From assembly GCA_024529925.1 (NCBI GenBank), contig JAFEUB010000894.1, positions 1,026,501 to 1,090,500 on the forward strand: a DNA stretch of 64,000 nucleotides. The letters are read 5' to 3'. This DNA comes from Ophthalmolycus amberensis. Lineage: Eukaryota > Chordata > Actinopteri > Perciformes > Zoarcidae. The position numbers and the translations under genes were made by a program. Below are positions 21,949-33,536 of this stretch, piece after piece (position 1 is the stretch's first letter; every line of letters begins with the position of its first letter). The notes under the pieces were generated by a model, which saw nothing but the letters and a program-made list of their open reading frames with translations, did not search any database and was not told where the DNA came from.

Positions 21949-23660
21949 TCACCTAGAAATCAATCCCATTATGTGAGAAGTGTTGCTCCCATGCTGCTGC
22001 ATGTGGAAGCTGAGGTCTTGGGCAGGAGACTGATCCCCCTTTTTCTCCCAAATCTTGATTTTCACTCTGCCTGGTACCAAAAGAGGCTCCTTAAATTCGG
22101 CAGTGACGTTGATGGGAGCAGTGATAACTCCAACCCCTGATGACACAACAGAGCAATGAGAAGATGTGACTAGTATGGCTCGAATCATTTTCACAGCAGA
22201 CATGTTGACTCTCCGTAGCAAGAAAAGGAAAGAAACAAGAAAATGTCTGGTTTCCTTTTAAAAAAAAATATTGAACAGCAAAAATAAGAGCTTTCATGAA
22301 TTGGTTCCAGGTTAAATTACTACAGTGTTTCATCAAACTAACCTATCAGTAAGTTTTGTCTTCTCATAATATCTTTTACCTTTGTGCTTTTCTATTTCAG
22401 CCAGGCAGACAGACAGCATCCAGAGACTTGGTGCGGTCTGCGATCTGGAGCCAAAGAGCCTGGCCGATAGAGAGAGGAGCCGAGAGGGTGAGTAGTCAGA
22501 GAAGTACCAAACACACTGCAGTCCGGTAGTCCTGGCAACTCTGACCTCTATCTGCTTCACATTTTCTGGCGCAGGTTCATCTGGTTGGCCTGTCAAAAGA
22601 CATATGACCAGAAACAGAAAGAGATAGACTTTGCTTCTGCCACTAAAAACACGACTACAATAATTGGTGTTTGTTGTGTGAAAATGAAAAAGCTGAAATC
22701 TAAGCAGAAATCACCAGATTATTGCTCACATTCGTGTGCATTCTTGGGTAAGCATCTGCTGGCTTTGTGGAGACAGTTCTTGGACAGCAGTGTCAGGACG
22801 CTTTCCCACACTGGGCATCCGGTACGAGAAGTGGCAGACAGACCGACGTCGACCTCCACCCCTGCATCAATTTGCCGGTACTCCTGAACTCTGACCTGCA
22901 GCATGAACGGACCCTTCTTCAGTTCATCAACTGGCTGGAGGGTTTTCAAACTCTGACGCACACGAAACAGACCTGCAAAAGAAATTCACCATCATACCAC
23001 CATTTTATAAGCATTCATTAAATCGTGGAAATTAGGGCAGTGGGAATTATCCAAATGTATTCAACATGTGTGTTCTAGTGTATTAGACAGCTTACAAAAA
23101 GATCAGCTTTAATCATCTGTTTAAAGAGACCTGCTGAATGTGTGTTGTGTCTTACCTGCTGGGCTGAGTCTGAAGTTTTCATCAGTTAGCGCCATAAGCA
23201 GCAGTCTGCGGCAGAGGATCTCTGGGAAGCACACTGGGATGTCTCTATGTTCTGTGTCTGGATAATCCCAACCATAACCTGCAGCATCGCAGAAGCTCCT
23301 CAACAAGGGAGTCTCCAGCCTTTTAAAGACAAATACGCTGACTCAAAATGTGAATGACCAGCAGTCTACTCTCAGACAGTTTAGTCCCGTTAAAACTTCA
23401 GCGGAAGTGGACCGTGCTTACCTGCAGTTGAGGATCGTGTAAACAACTTCACGCTTCCTTGTAGTTTCTGTGTGCAAGTAGCCCGTTCTCCGAGTCAGAG
23501 CTTTGGTCACATATTTGATGTAAAGGTACACAAAACTTGGGAGTCTCTCGTTCAGTACATTTGTTTTCAACAACTTATAAGAGCAGTAAATGTGAACATA
23601 AACTAAATACACACACGATACAGAGAGCGAGGCAACAATGGAACTCTGCGCATTACCCAT
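21949..23660 (-). CDS. MaoC-like (hot-dog fold) acyl-dehydratase-related membrane protein
   Basis: Five exons (23660-23422, 23319-23156, 22972-22730, 22589-22380, 22136-21949) sum to 1044 nt, 347 residues. The N-terminus MGNAQSS fits an N-myristoylation pattern and is followed by a hydrophobic segment (about 8-30). Then LPSFVYLYIKYVTKALTRR, IPVCFPEILCRRLLLMALTD and GLFRVRQSL follow the order seen in bacterial MaoC-like proteins (LP..YP.V..FPL..ALMTD, GLVHVRN). The C-terminal half has SARLFGSRSQTAPSLWML and FKEPLLVPGRVKI, matching the ARLFG..R.IAHGMW and F.KPV.LP..V motifs. Where bacterial dehydratases have the catalytic D-x-N-P-I-H, this protein reads SDYSPSRLL, so Asn and His are missing and hydratase activity is doubtful. 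I do not recognise a gene name. A poly(A) signal follows about 45 nt after the stop. Confidence 0.75.
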
Positions 23661-24395
23661 TATTACTCAAATTAATAATTACAATACAACGCCGTGGGTT
23701 TAATAAATGCATTAGCACACATCGCTACATTTTAATTCACTAATGTATTTAATTTAATTGTAAATCGGTCTGGACTAAAGAAGTAAACACGAGCGGACAT
23801 CAATGTCTACGACACTGTCAAAAGTACGGAACGCGAGCTGGGACAAACACAACAGATTCGATTATTTCAGGAAATGAGAGGCCAAATCCCAATGTCCCCT
23901 CTAAACAAACTGTGAAGCTGGAAGTAGTGATCAACACAGTGTCGACCTTTCAAAGTAAAAGTATGGTGGAAATATGTACTTATTACCCGCTTTAACTATC
24001 CAGAGTCACACGTCCAACACATAGACGTCTCCCTCGACCATAACATAACAAACCCCGTGATTCAGCCCATTTTGAATTCCGGTGTCTGTATTGAATACAT
24101 TTTCTATATTGAATGTCTCTACCGGAAGTGTTTATTTGCTGTTGACGCTCGTGGAGGTGATGGTCGTCATGAGGGAATTCCTTGCCCTCTCATGGTCACA
24201 TTGCGTAACCACATCATAGTCTGTGACGTAGGTTTTACCTTTATATGTTAGAAATGATGTTATACTGTATAACGTTAACATTAAGTATCATGCCTCCGTT
24301 TTCAAAAAGTAGTCTGTCATAATGACCCCTGCCCTGCGGTGTAAACATTTAGGTTTCATGTCTTGACGGTATTTAGAATAACATGTGTTTGATGC

Positions 24396-24820
24396 CCCCT
24401 GTGGTCACAGTGAAGAACTACAACACATTGAATTCGTCAGGTCAGCGTTAATAAAACATAACAAGACTTCCGGTAGATACTTTCAAAATACATGTGACCA
24501 AACTGAAACGATCACGAACTAATATAAATGATGACGATCTTGCTAATTGTTCTGAGGTGTTAAAAATGTGAGTCCTGGTAGATATGTCCGTCTCTTCCCC
24601 AAAATCCAAGCGATCAACTATGGCAAGCTACAACCTAGTTTAACGTTTTTAGTAAGTCAGAGTCAAGTTGTTTTACCGCCCTCCTGTGTTCACATCGGGG
24701 AACTGCAAGATTAACTTTAGATTCGTCAAGCGTCGTCATGCTAGCTTTTCCGGCAAAATACTTTCAAAATACAGTGACCAACCTGAAGTAGTAAGAACAA
24801 ATATATAGTCATCACGTTTA
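24396..24820. repeat. Diverged direct-repeat pair about 280 bp apart
   Basis: The first unit (about 24396-24540) reads CCTGTGGTCACAGTGAAGAAC, later CTTCCGGTAGATACTTTCAA and AATACATGTGACCAAACTGAA. The second (about 24678-24820) reads CCTGTGTTCACATCGGGGAAC, later TTTCCGGCAAAATACTTTCA and AATACAGTGACCAACCTGAA. Order and spacing agree, so this is an old local duplication or two adjacent copies of one element. Confidence 0.55.
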
Positions 24821-25307
24821 TGTTACCTGTATAAATACAAAGCAAAGCTTACTCCACAGGCATTAAACACCCAAAATAAACGTTAAAAATGGAGAAGCAC
24901 TGACCAAAGTTATGTTCAGCTAAAACAGAGTATTCAATAGTATATGACAGGTTTTAATGACCTGAGGAAGTGTTTACAGTCAACAATTACACACAAATTA
25001 TATAGAACTGAGTACGTTTAGAATTAATTAAACCACCCCAAAATAAAATATAATTGAACAATTAAATTAATATATAAAATAAACAAACTGCAGTGTTCCA
25101 CTCTGATCAGTTGGTAATCCATCTTGTAAAACTAAATTTAACCGATGCATCATATTTTATGGGATATTTACATGCTTGCATATAAAAATCTCTTTTTGCA
25201 ACGCAATACTGCAGCCAAATGATTAGTTATATTAGTAATGGTGCTTTTAATTTGAAAGGGCTAATCGGAACACCCGTGCGCTTCACTTGTCAGCCACTTT
25301 CTCCACA

Positions 25308-25320
25308 GTAACTAGGCAAC
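25308..25320 (+). promoter_or_regulatory. Candidate RFX X-box upstream of cfap251
   Basis: GTAACTAGGCAAC is an imperfect inverted repeat of two RFX half-sites (GTNNCY, RGCAAC) with a one-base spacer. It lies about 300 bp before the cfap251 start codon. RFX factors drive many motile-cilia genes, and CFAP251 is an axonemal protein. One mismatch in the left half-site lowers confidence. Confidence 0.5.
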
Positions 25321-25622
25321 GAGACGCTTCGCAGGAGCTAAATTACAGAGATTGTGTTTTTTAATGCAATTGAGCAGTTACGAAAGGATTTTACAACAAC
25401 TGATATTGTGGTTATGTGTTATCAGTTCATTTAATTGCCATATATATATATATGTTTTGGAGCCGAACGTAACTATTTTGCTAACTTAGCCTAACTGTTA
25501 ACTATCGTTAGCTAACCTAGCTAACTGCCGTAAGCAGAGACGTCGACAGAAGGTAATTTAAACCTCTATGAAGCAACTGCAAAGAGAGAGTAACCGTCCA
25601 AGACGTGAAGTGGTTAGACATC

Positions 25623-28600
25623 ATGTCAGGTGCTGAAGCTAAGGAAGAGTTGGGGAAGAGTTCAGGAGTTAGGAGAGAGGAAACACGGCAGTCTCAAGTC
25701 TACACTGCAACCAGAGACACACTCTTCCTAAAGAAGAGTACTCACACTAGAACACATGCATTGGTAAGCATGTCTTTGTTGAAGGTGTATATTTGTACAA
25801 AATGAGTACTCTTTGTATATTGACCCTCTGCACTTGCAGTCAAGAAAGTTTCAAGAAAAATGTTTACCTCAAACAAAACTAATTCCTTTGGATCAAAGGT
25901 TAATCTAAGAACTGTCACTCATAACAATACTGAAAATGTGCTCTTTATTCAGTCTCTAGCATGGGTATTTGGGAAGAATCCTGCTCTTCCTGCCTTCAGT
26001 CTGCAAGACCACGATCAGCTGGTGGTGCTCTATTCAGGAGCTAATGTTGGGGTCATCTACAATCACACAACAAACTCCCAGCACATACTTCAGGTACAAA
26101 AATCAGCAGGTTTCAGGTTGCAGCGTTGATTTTAAAAAGCCGAACGTCTATACTCAATCTTCTCAGGGTCACTGCTGCAACATCTCAAGTATGTGTGTCA
26201 GTGAGGACAGACGCTGGATTGCATCAGCAGACACAAGCACCACAGTGATGATATGGGACTCCTACTCTGGGTAGCTCTTCATTCTACATGTAGGCTTTTT
26301 CATGTGTATTGACCTTTGCTCTTGATGGTGACAACATAAATGATGCATATTTCAGCATTCCAGTGCATACGTTGTTCGATTGCCACCCCGAGGGAGGTGT
26401 CACCGCGATGGCATTTTCAAGAGACACGGAACATCTGGTAACCCTCGGGGCTCAGGAAGTTCAAGTGAGTGTGCCAGCAGTTGTGTTTTAAATCAAGTAA
26501 ACAGTGTTGGACTCTAGATTATGAAATGCACAATCCAGGGAAAAAAACAGAGACACATTTATGATCTGTGGTTTTGTTAAGTAGCACCTTCTGCTCTTCA
26601 TTCATGATGAATAGAAAATAGAAGGTCAAGAGTTTGACACCACCAAACACTGTGACTTTCTGCCATTTGACCTTCTCTTGATGGCATGGTAGTGTATGTA
26701 TCCATATATGTAGGATCATGATTTTATTGTCTTTTTTAGGATTAGCATCAGGGATTAAGTGCAATTTACAAATGAAAAAACGATGTAAGAAATTGTAAAT
26801 ATCTCAAAACGGCGCTCTTTCTAGATATAACCGTACAACATCAAGTTCTTATATGGTTAATATTTAACACTGGATTTGACAAAATGAATCTATTCCCAAT
26901 TAACCCTTTGACGATCTTTGCACAGCGTGTGTGTATTTGGGATTGGACAAAAGGAACAGATAAGCCTTTGTGGTTTATTGAACTCAGTCCCATCCATGGT
27001 TTCCAAGTAAGTAACTTTTGTATTCTTCTAACATTTGTTTTTTTTACGTCACCTTACTTTATAGATATGTCAGTCAGCAGATCAAACATTCAAATGTTGA
27101 ATTGTTTTTCAGGATTACATCATTTTTAATCCAAATGACAGCGCTCAGTTGCTCAGCAATAGTAAAAGCAAGCTGCTGTTTTACAGCAGGGTAAGTCCTG
27201 CTGGTCCCTTTTCTCTAAATAGATAAAACAGCTGTTATGTACGTATGTTTATTGCAATAATCATCTGATCTTTTTTAAGGCCAAAGGCAGTCTGCAATAC
27301 TTTGCCCTGACGATTAAGAAGGTACAAATAATCATCAAAATGTTGTAGAAGATGTCATAGATGTTTCTGTCATTCATGTCAATTCTTTTTTAATATATAT
27401 TACGATGTTTAAACTGTTCAACGTTGAAGTTCCATGATTCCGCTACCCGTGGATTTGATTCTTCTGTATTTGCTCAGTATTCTCCAGACGCTTCTCAAAC
27501 GGGCACCATGGCGGGCGGGTCACTGTCTGTGTTTCACTTGAGAGAGCGTCAGACCCTAACGGCAACTGGGGCCGGCGGCCTCGTGGTGTGGGATGTGACG
27601 GAATACTTAGCTGCAAACCCAAAGCCCCCCAGACAGAGACTCCATCTCATTCACCTTCAGAACGATCCGATCACTGCTCTCACCGTCACTGACAGGTAGC
27701 GAGAGAGAGAGAGAGAGTTGTTGTTGTTGTTTTTCAATAAAATGCTCATGTATTTATTGATTTTGATTTCTCCATCTGTTTGACATCACAGCTGTGTTGT
27801 GACGGGGGACACTCAAGGCCACATCAAGTTTTATGATGAAGAGCTCTCGCTTCTCTTTCGGTACAGTGAGTTCAACCTGGATGCTATTACTTACATTTCC
27901 TTTTCCAAAGAGTGTGCAGAGGGATACCTGGAGGACTACACTCTGGAGGCAAAACCATTACTCATCAGGTCGAAGAAATACAATCTATTATGTTGCCAGT
28001 CTACACTGTTACGTACATTCTAGCCGAGCTGACCTCTCTTTTTCTGCAGGAATTTTGTTGTGTCCACAGCCAGTTCCACAGTGGTACATGTGAATACACA
28101 GAAAGGCATCCCTCAGATCCTGTTACAGAAGGGAAGTGAGCCTATTCTTGCAGTGGCCTGCCACCCCAAACAGCCAGTTGTGGCCATGGGCAATCAAAGG
28201 GGTGTTTTAAAAGTGTGGAACTATGACAACAAAGCCGTCCTCTGCAGCAGGGTCTTCGAGACAGAGGAGCAGATTCAGTGTGTCACTTTCGACCCTCAAG
28301 GTGAGCCGACATTCTTGCTGACTGTCAACAAACAAATGCTCCCATACAAGCGTCACCCAGCTGCTGCATGAATTTTCAATGTACAGAGCCACCTTGTTGT
28401 CTCTGAACAGGAGTATACCTGGCAGTTGGCTTTGGCAGTGGAGCGGTTCACATACTGAATCCCAGCACTTTACAAAGTGATCCAGAGGAATTTTTTCATT
28501 TCACTAAAGACAGCATCCACCACATCACTTTCTCCTCAGACTCAAAGTATCTTGCCACTGCGGTGAGCAAGTCCTTTTTCACTGTCCAGTGTAATATGTT

Positions 28601-31127
28601 TGAACTTTGTGATTGGCAACATTGACTAGAGTTTGTGAAATCGTGTTGACCTTTTTATTTATAGCTGTGATTGTGAAATAGGTTTGGGGCTATGATAATG
28701 TCCTGCAAATCTATTCTTCTATTACATTCTTATAACCTCAAGTGAGACATGGTATAGCTTCACTTCCTTGTTCACTCTTAGGACGCCGGAAAAGCGGTGA
28801 CAGTATGCCGCTTGCAGAGTAATGGAGGCTCTCTGCCTCGTTGGGCATATATGGGCAGACACCGCTCCCACTACAAGCCCATCAAAGACCTTCTTTTCGG
28901 GGTTCATCTGGACAGCACGCAACCCAGACTGCTCTCTCTGGGTCTGGACCGCCGACTGGTTAGTCTGCTTTGTCGAAAATTGTAGGACTGTGGACTAGTT
29001 TAGTGTTTTGTGATACTAATTGTATTGCCACACATCTCTCTGTGAACAATAGGTGGAGTATGACCTGGAAAACAGTGACTTAAATAAGCTTCTCATCCTA
29101 AGCTCGGAGCGCATTGAGCAAAGCGCTGTGCCAATGAGCATGACTTGGTGTCCTCCTCTTACTACAGAGCAATTTCTCCTCGTTGCCTCAGACCAATACA
29201 AGATGAAGCTGTTTCACAGCACTACTAAGATGTGCAGGTCTGTGAGCTACTGTAGGAAGATTATTTGTGAAATCTATTTCTCCGACTTTCGTCACACAAA
29301 TACTTGAAAACATTATTACACGTGTTTTACAGAAAGACTCTCCTTGGACCAACGTATGGCTCTCCCATTGAGAAAGCAGTGGTCCTTCCCATGTGTAAAG
29401 AACCTGAAACAAACTCATATTACTTGGCATACATCACAGAGGACAAGGTCAGTGCTGGAAGTTGTTTCTAGTATTTTATTGAGTAAGAGGCTTTAGGCCG
29501 GCAGTAGCTCAGATTGTGGGGACTTTCCTTGGAGCCGGTGAGCAGGTCCCAGCAGAGACCAAGCATGGAATGTGGACTGGTAGATTCTTGAGGGGTGCCA
29601 GATCCCCTCCTGGGCACCGTTGACGTGCCCTGATTAATTGATGATCATCCTGCAGTTGCCAACACCTCCAGCCTTGCAGTACAACCTGTGTGCAAAACCT
29701 TAGTGGTAGATCTTGAATATATATATATATAGTTGATATGATATGATATTAAGAGTGTGTTCTACCTCTAGGTGGGTCTCCAGATTATGCATCTGGATGG
29801 GAACCCCTACAAGTCCAATGCTGTGGTCTGCCATCCAACAGGGGTGTCCACTTTTGCCTGCTCCTACGACGGCCGATTTGTTTTCACCGCAGGAACATCT
29901 GACTGGACTGTCCTGTCGTGGGAGATAAGCTTAAAGTGAGGTTAAATAGTACCAACCTGAGGAGCAGGGGAAATGCATACGTGTACCCATTGTTTCTGGA
30001 GTTAATCGTATCTCTTGTTGTGAGTGCAGTGCATTGGAGGCGGCAGCTGCCTTGGGAGGGAGGGACATGATGCCCTTTTACACTCTTTTAGAGGGAGGCA
30101 GAGATGGCAAATTCTACAGGGTCAGTTAAACGTGTTCCTTGTTTCCTAAGACTACTGAGTGTTTAGTGAACAGCCACAGATTGTTCCATTAACTTGAAGG
30201 AAGAAGCAATGTTTTACTTGCATTCCTTATGAGTTTTAGACATTTCTGATACCTTTTGAACCACAGATTCTCAGTTTTCTGAGCTTTATGTTTTTAGGAG
30301 ATGGAGAACTTTTTCTATTACTGCCAAGTCCGTCATCAAGGAAAAATGGAGAAACGACAACTGTCTACCAAAATCCCTCTGTCAGAGGTTCCCTCTCTAA
30401 TGAGAGCGTTGGCCTACTTCCCTACTGAGCAAGAGGTACAGTGTGTGTAAACGAAGCTACATTTTCAACCGTGAATGTCATTTTATCTGACAGTAAAATC
30501 ATTCCAAAAAAGTCTTTGTATACCTCAGACCTGTGATAACAAATTGCTTTATTACATCTTACCAGATAGAAGATATGCACAACGAGGTCAAGTTCAGCAA
30601 GTACGCAGAAACAGGAAAATATGTGACCGACATCGACCTGGAGGAGTGTATCAAGCTGTATGTCAACCACCGGCCAGCTTTAGGCGTCTCGAGCAATGAG
30701 CTTGTTCAAGCTTTTCACATCCTTGGTCACCGTGATGATACAGGACAGGCTGTTTTGCATAAACATGAACTGCTAAAACTTCTACAGACTCGAGGTACGT
30801 GCATGCTATTCAGTCAGAAGAGGATCGCTCTGTTTTATTGCTGTCAATTACTGAGAAAATATTGATCCTCTGTTCCAGTTTCTACACGCGATGCTCATGT
30901 TTCTTTGACATCTTTTGACAGGAGAACACATGACAGAGGAAGAGGTGGCAGAGTGTTTCACGACACTGTTATGCATCAGTGAGGAGGAGAAAGAAGGAGA
31001 AGCAGGACAAGGAGGGGAAAAATCTGACCATGACAGCCATGAATCTGACAGTACGTAAAAGACAACTCACTCGCAAACCATAACTTAAGAATTCACACAA
31101 CAGCTGAAAAAATAGCATCCTCTTTTG

Positions 31128-31183
<56 letters not shown>

Positions 31184-31310
31184 AGTTGGAAATTCTGAAT
31201 ATTCCCTGGCGTGTGCGATCCCAGATGAGATATCCATGGAGATATTTACAGGTCACATGGGCTTTGCGTCCTCAGCTGAGCAGAGTGGCAGGTCTTCCCC
31301 TCCAGAGTGA
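25623..31310 (+). CDS. cfap251: Cilia and flagella associated protein 251 (WDR66)
   Basis: Twenty exons (25623-25763, 25953-26093, 26167-26270, 26356-26464, 26926-27006, 27113-27190, 27280-27321, 27430-27695, 27792-27968, 28050-28300, 28411-28562, 28782-28958, 29053-29237, 29333-29447, 29772-29935, 30030-30120, 30298-30435, 30566-30794, 30922-31050, 31186-31310) sum to 2895 nt, 964 residues, all phases consistent. A short N-terminus of 47 residues (no long Glu-rich region as in human) precedes WD40 repeats (SLAWVFGKNP, WIASADTSTTVMIWDS, RVCIWDWTKG, KVWNYD and others) to about residue 730. A calmodulin-like helical domain follows (KYAETGKYVTDIDLEEC, LLKLLQTRGEHMTEEEVAEC). The end EISMEIFTGHMGF is typical. 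It is a component of the radial spoke 3/calmodulin-spoke region of motile axonemes; human loss causes sperm-flagellum defects. Poly(A) signal at 31438-31443. Confidence 0.93.
29494..29740 (+). mobile_element. tRNA-derived SINE (V-SINE-like) in cfap251 intron 14
   Basis: The head GGCAGTAGCTCAGATTGTGG looks like a tRNA A-box region, and GTGAGCAGGTCCCAGC a worn B box. The body GGAATGTGGACTGGTAGATT and GGGTGCCAGATCCCCTCCTG with GGGCACCGTTGACGTGCCCT is the conserved core of a widespread fish SINE. The tail is AT-rich (ATATATAT). Orientation is the same as the host gene. Confidence 0.7.
31129..31181 (+). repeat. (TG)26 microsatellite abutting a splice acceptor
   Basis: Twenty-six uninterrupted TG units run directly into TCCAG, the acceptor of the last cfap251 exon (31186). 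The repeat replaces the usual polypyrimidine tract. The only other pyrimidine-rich stretch is CATCCTCTTTT, about 60 bases further upstream. Confidence 0.9.
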
Positions 31311-31773
31311 TGAAGGCAAGAAGCTGTGTTGATGACGAGCCTCACACTCTCTACTGCTCTTTTTAAGATTGCTTTACATAACAGGCCCTATAACAGAAAT
31401 GCTGGAATTTGCATGTATTGTTATTCCAAATTTGATGAATAAATATCAATATTAACTTCGATCATCATGTCAGGCATTTTAAATGAAATATTATTTGTAA
31501 GATTAACAGTATATATTAACAGTATTATCCAGTATGTTGTGGTATAGCTTAAGTAAGGGATTGGAGTACTTCTTCCACCATAATACATTACTTTACACAC
31601 ACAAACAGAGAAGATTAGTTGAATCCATACATTTTTATAAACTAAATTTAATAAGAAGAGTTGCTGACACACTTTGACAGGGAGAAGCTGAAAGGCACAT
31701 TTCAAATCAAGAGGTGATCTCTGTGATTCCATTATTTTTTATTTCCCTTCAGAAGTCAAATTAATATATTTAA

Positions 31774-31805
<32 letters not shown>

Positions 31806-32344
31806 ACACTTTCATTCATTATTATCATAATACATTAATCAATGATGTTGTCACATTTGCAGATTAATTGCTTTGTTCAGTAACAGCTCTATAAACTCTC
31901 ACAACATATTTAAAGCTTTGCTCTGAGGTTTATTTTGAGTCCTTCTGTGGGTGGGGCTCTGACTCCGACCAATCAGAAGCGCTTTCAGACAGGAACTTCC
32001 TGCTTCGGACAGAAAACAGTCTGCAAGCTGTTATTTTTTTGTCAGCTGGTCGCTGCGACTCTCGGCTAACAAAACAACAAGTTCACTTGAGCCATTAATT
32101 ACAGACGGCTTCAAGAATGAGTGAACCGAGAACTCGGACTCAACGGCACGAAGTTGACAAACTTTAACCGAGAAGTCTCTATATTTTTCAATTGTCATTA
32201 TTTATTGCTTCATGAACTACACATGCTCACTTTTCTATTACATACAAATAACAAGTAAATACATGATGTATACAACTTGGTTGCAAATTAACCATCAACA
32301 TCAAATATCAGATGAAATAACCTGCATTAAATACATCCGTATCT

Positions 32345-33117
32345 GGCACCCTGCTCACTCTGGCACTCTGCGTCACTCTCTGGCAGCTTGTGTCACTCTG
32401 CGTCACCCTGCGTCACTCTCTGGCAGCTTGTGTCACCCTGCGTCACTCTCTGGCAGCTTGTGTCACCCTGCGTCACTCTCTGGCAGCTTGTGTCACTCTG
32501 CGTCACCCTGCGTCACTCTCTGGCAGCTTGTGTCACCTACTGACATACATATAAGCAGAGGAAGAGTGAAGATATTTTCAAACATGTATTTTTGGATTGG
32601 ACATTTTATGGGTTTTAATTTTAATTTTAATTTTTTATATACATATATATATATATATATACTTTTAAATGATAATAAAACCGGATGATTTATTTTCATT
32701 ATTTTAGCCGATTGTTGTAAATGACTATAAAAGTAATAATTTGGAAAGAGTGTATTATGTTCCATTTTGTTGCAAAACCAGCAAAATCATACTTAAATAA
32801 AATGAATGAGAAACAAAAAAGTACAACGTACTTACTCTAAGGATGCATACAGAGAACAGGGGGCTCCGGTGACTCAACTAAAATCATAAAACTAATTTAT
32901 GGAAGCTGATCTGTCGTAACAACAATGGGTGTTCTCAGGAAATGTCTCAGGAAATGTGGCTCCGCAGCTTCTTGACGGTTGCCGAACTATGCTCGCCTGC
33001 CACAGCTGAATCTTTCCGCTGAACTGACACAGACTGCCGCTGAGTGACGCTGAGTGCCACAGACTGACGCTGAGTGACACAGACTGACGCTGAGTGACGC
33101 AGAGGTGCCAGTGCCAC
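32345..33117. mobile_element. Non-autonomous TIR element with inverted 10-bp-phased subterminal arrays
   Basis: The left end contains TGGCACTCTGCGTCAC (32361-32376) and the right end its inverse, GTGACGCAGAGGTGCCA (33094-33110), one indel apart. Inward of the left TIR, 10-base monomers such as GCGTCACTCT, CTGGCAGCTT and GTGTCACCCT tile to 32535. Inward of the right TIR, monomers TGAGTGACGC, TGAGTGACAC and AGACTGACGC tile from about 33020 in the opposite sense. The roughly 480-base middle has no ORF of note. This looks like a short DNA transposon whose subterminal repeats are transposase binding sites. Family not identified. Confidence 0.55.
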
Positions 33118-33536
33118 AAGAAGGATCTCGCTGTCTCTCCCTAAACCCTCAAACCCTGAACCCTCAAGGACTTACTGACGTCACCTGGTAAGTGGTTGAG
33201 TGTGAGAGACTGTGAGGGCTTGAAATGGTGCAAATAGGAATGGGACAGCCCTTTGCTGCAACACATCACGTTACCATGAAAACGACAAAAAATATGATGC
33301 ATAATTGTAGGTATTCATTTTATATTTTGTACTCCCTGATGTGAACGTCTTCATGCTCTTTTCTCACATGAGCGGTAAGTTCATATAATCTATTTACTCG
33401 TTTTTGTCAAAACAGCTTCAATGACTAAATAAAATATTTGATGAATAAATAAATAAATATCCTCTGATTTCATGTTTATTTTTTGTTCCATCTTTAACCT
33501 TTAATGTTTCTGAGTAAATGTATTATTACTGGCTGA

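Larger units (their letters stand above)
23661..25622. other. Divergent intergenic region between the MaoC-like gene and cfap251
   Basis: Contains both promoters: the MaoC-like gene reads left and cfap251 reads right. Near 23879 a repeat terminus GGCCAAATCCCAATGTCCCC is visible. A pair of diverged direct repeats lies at 24396-24540 and 24678-24820. An RFX-like X-box is at 25308-25320. A GCTAAC-rich stretch at 25480-25530 precedes the cfap251 start. No coding exons seen. Confidence 0.5.

Noticed and set aside
31125..31256. Plus-strand frames reading Cys-Val repeats and a minus-strand Thr-His run.
   Set aside because: Pure translation of the (TG)26 microsatellite; the true exon starts at 31186.
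32361..32535. Regular repeats considered as a CRISPR array.
   Set aside because: No unique spacers; monomers are 10 bases and contiguous, and the genome is a vertebrate.
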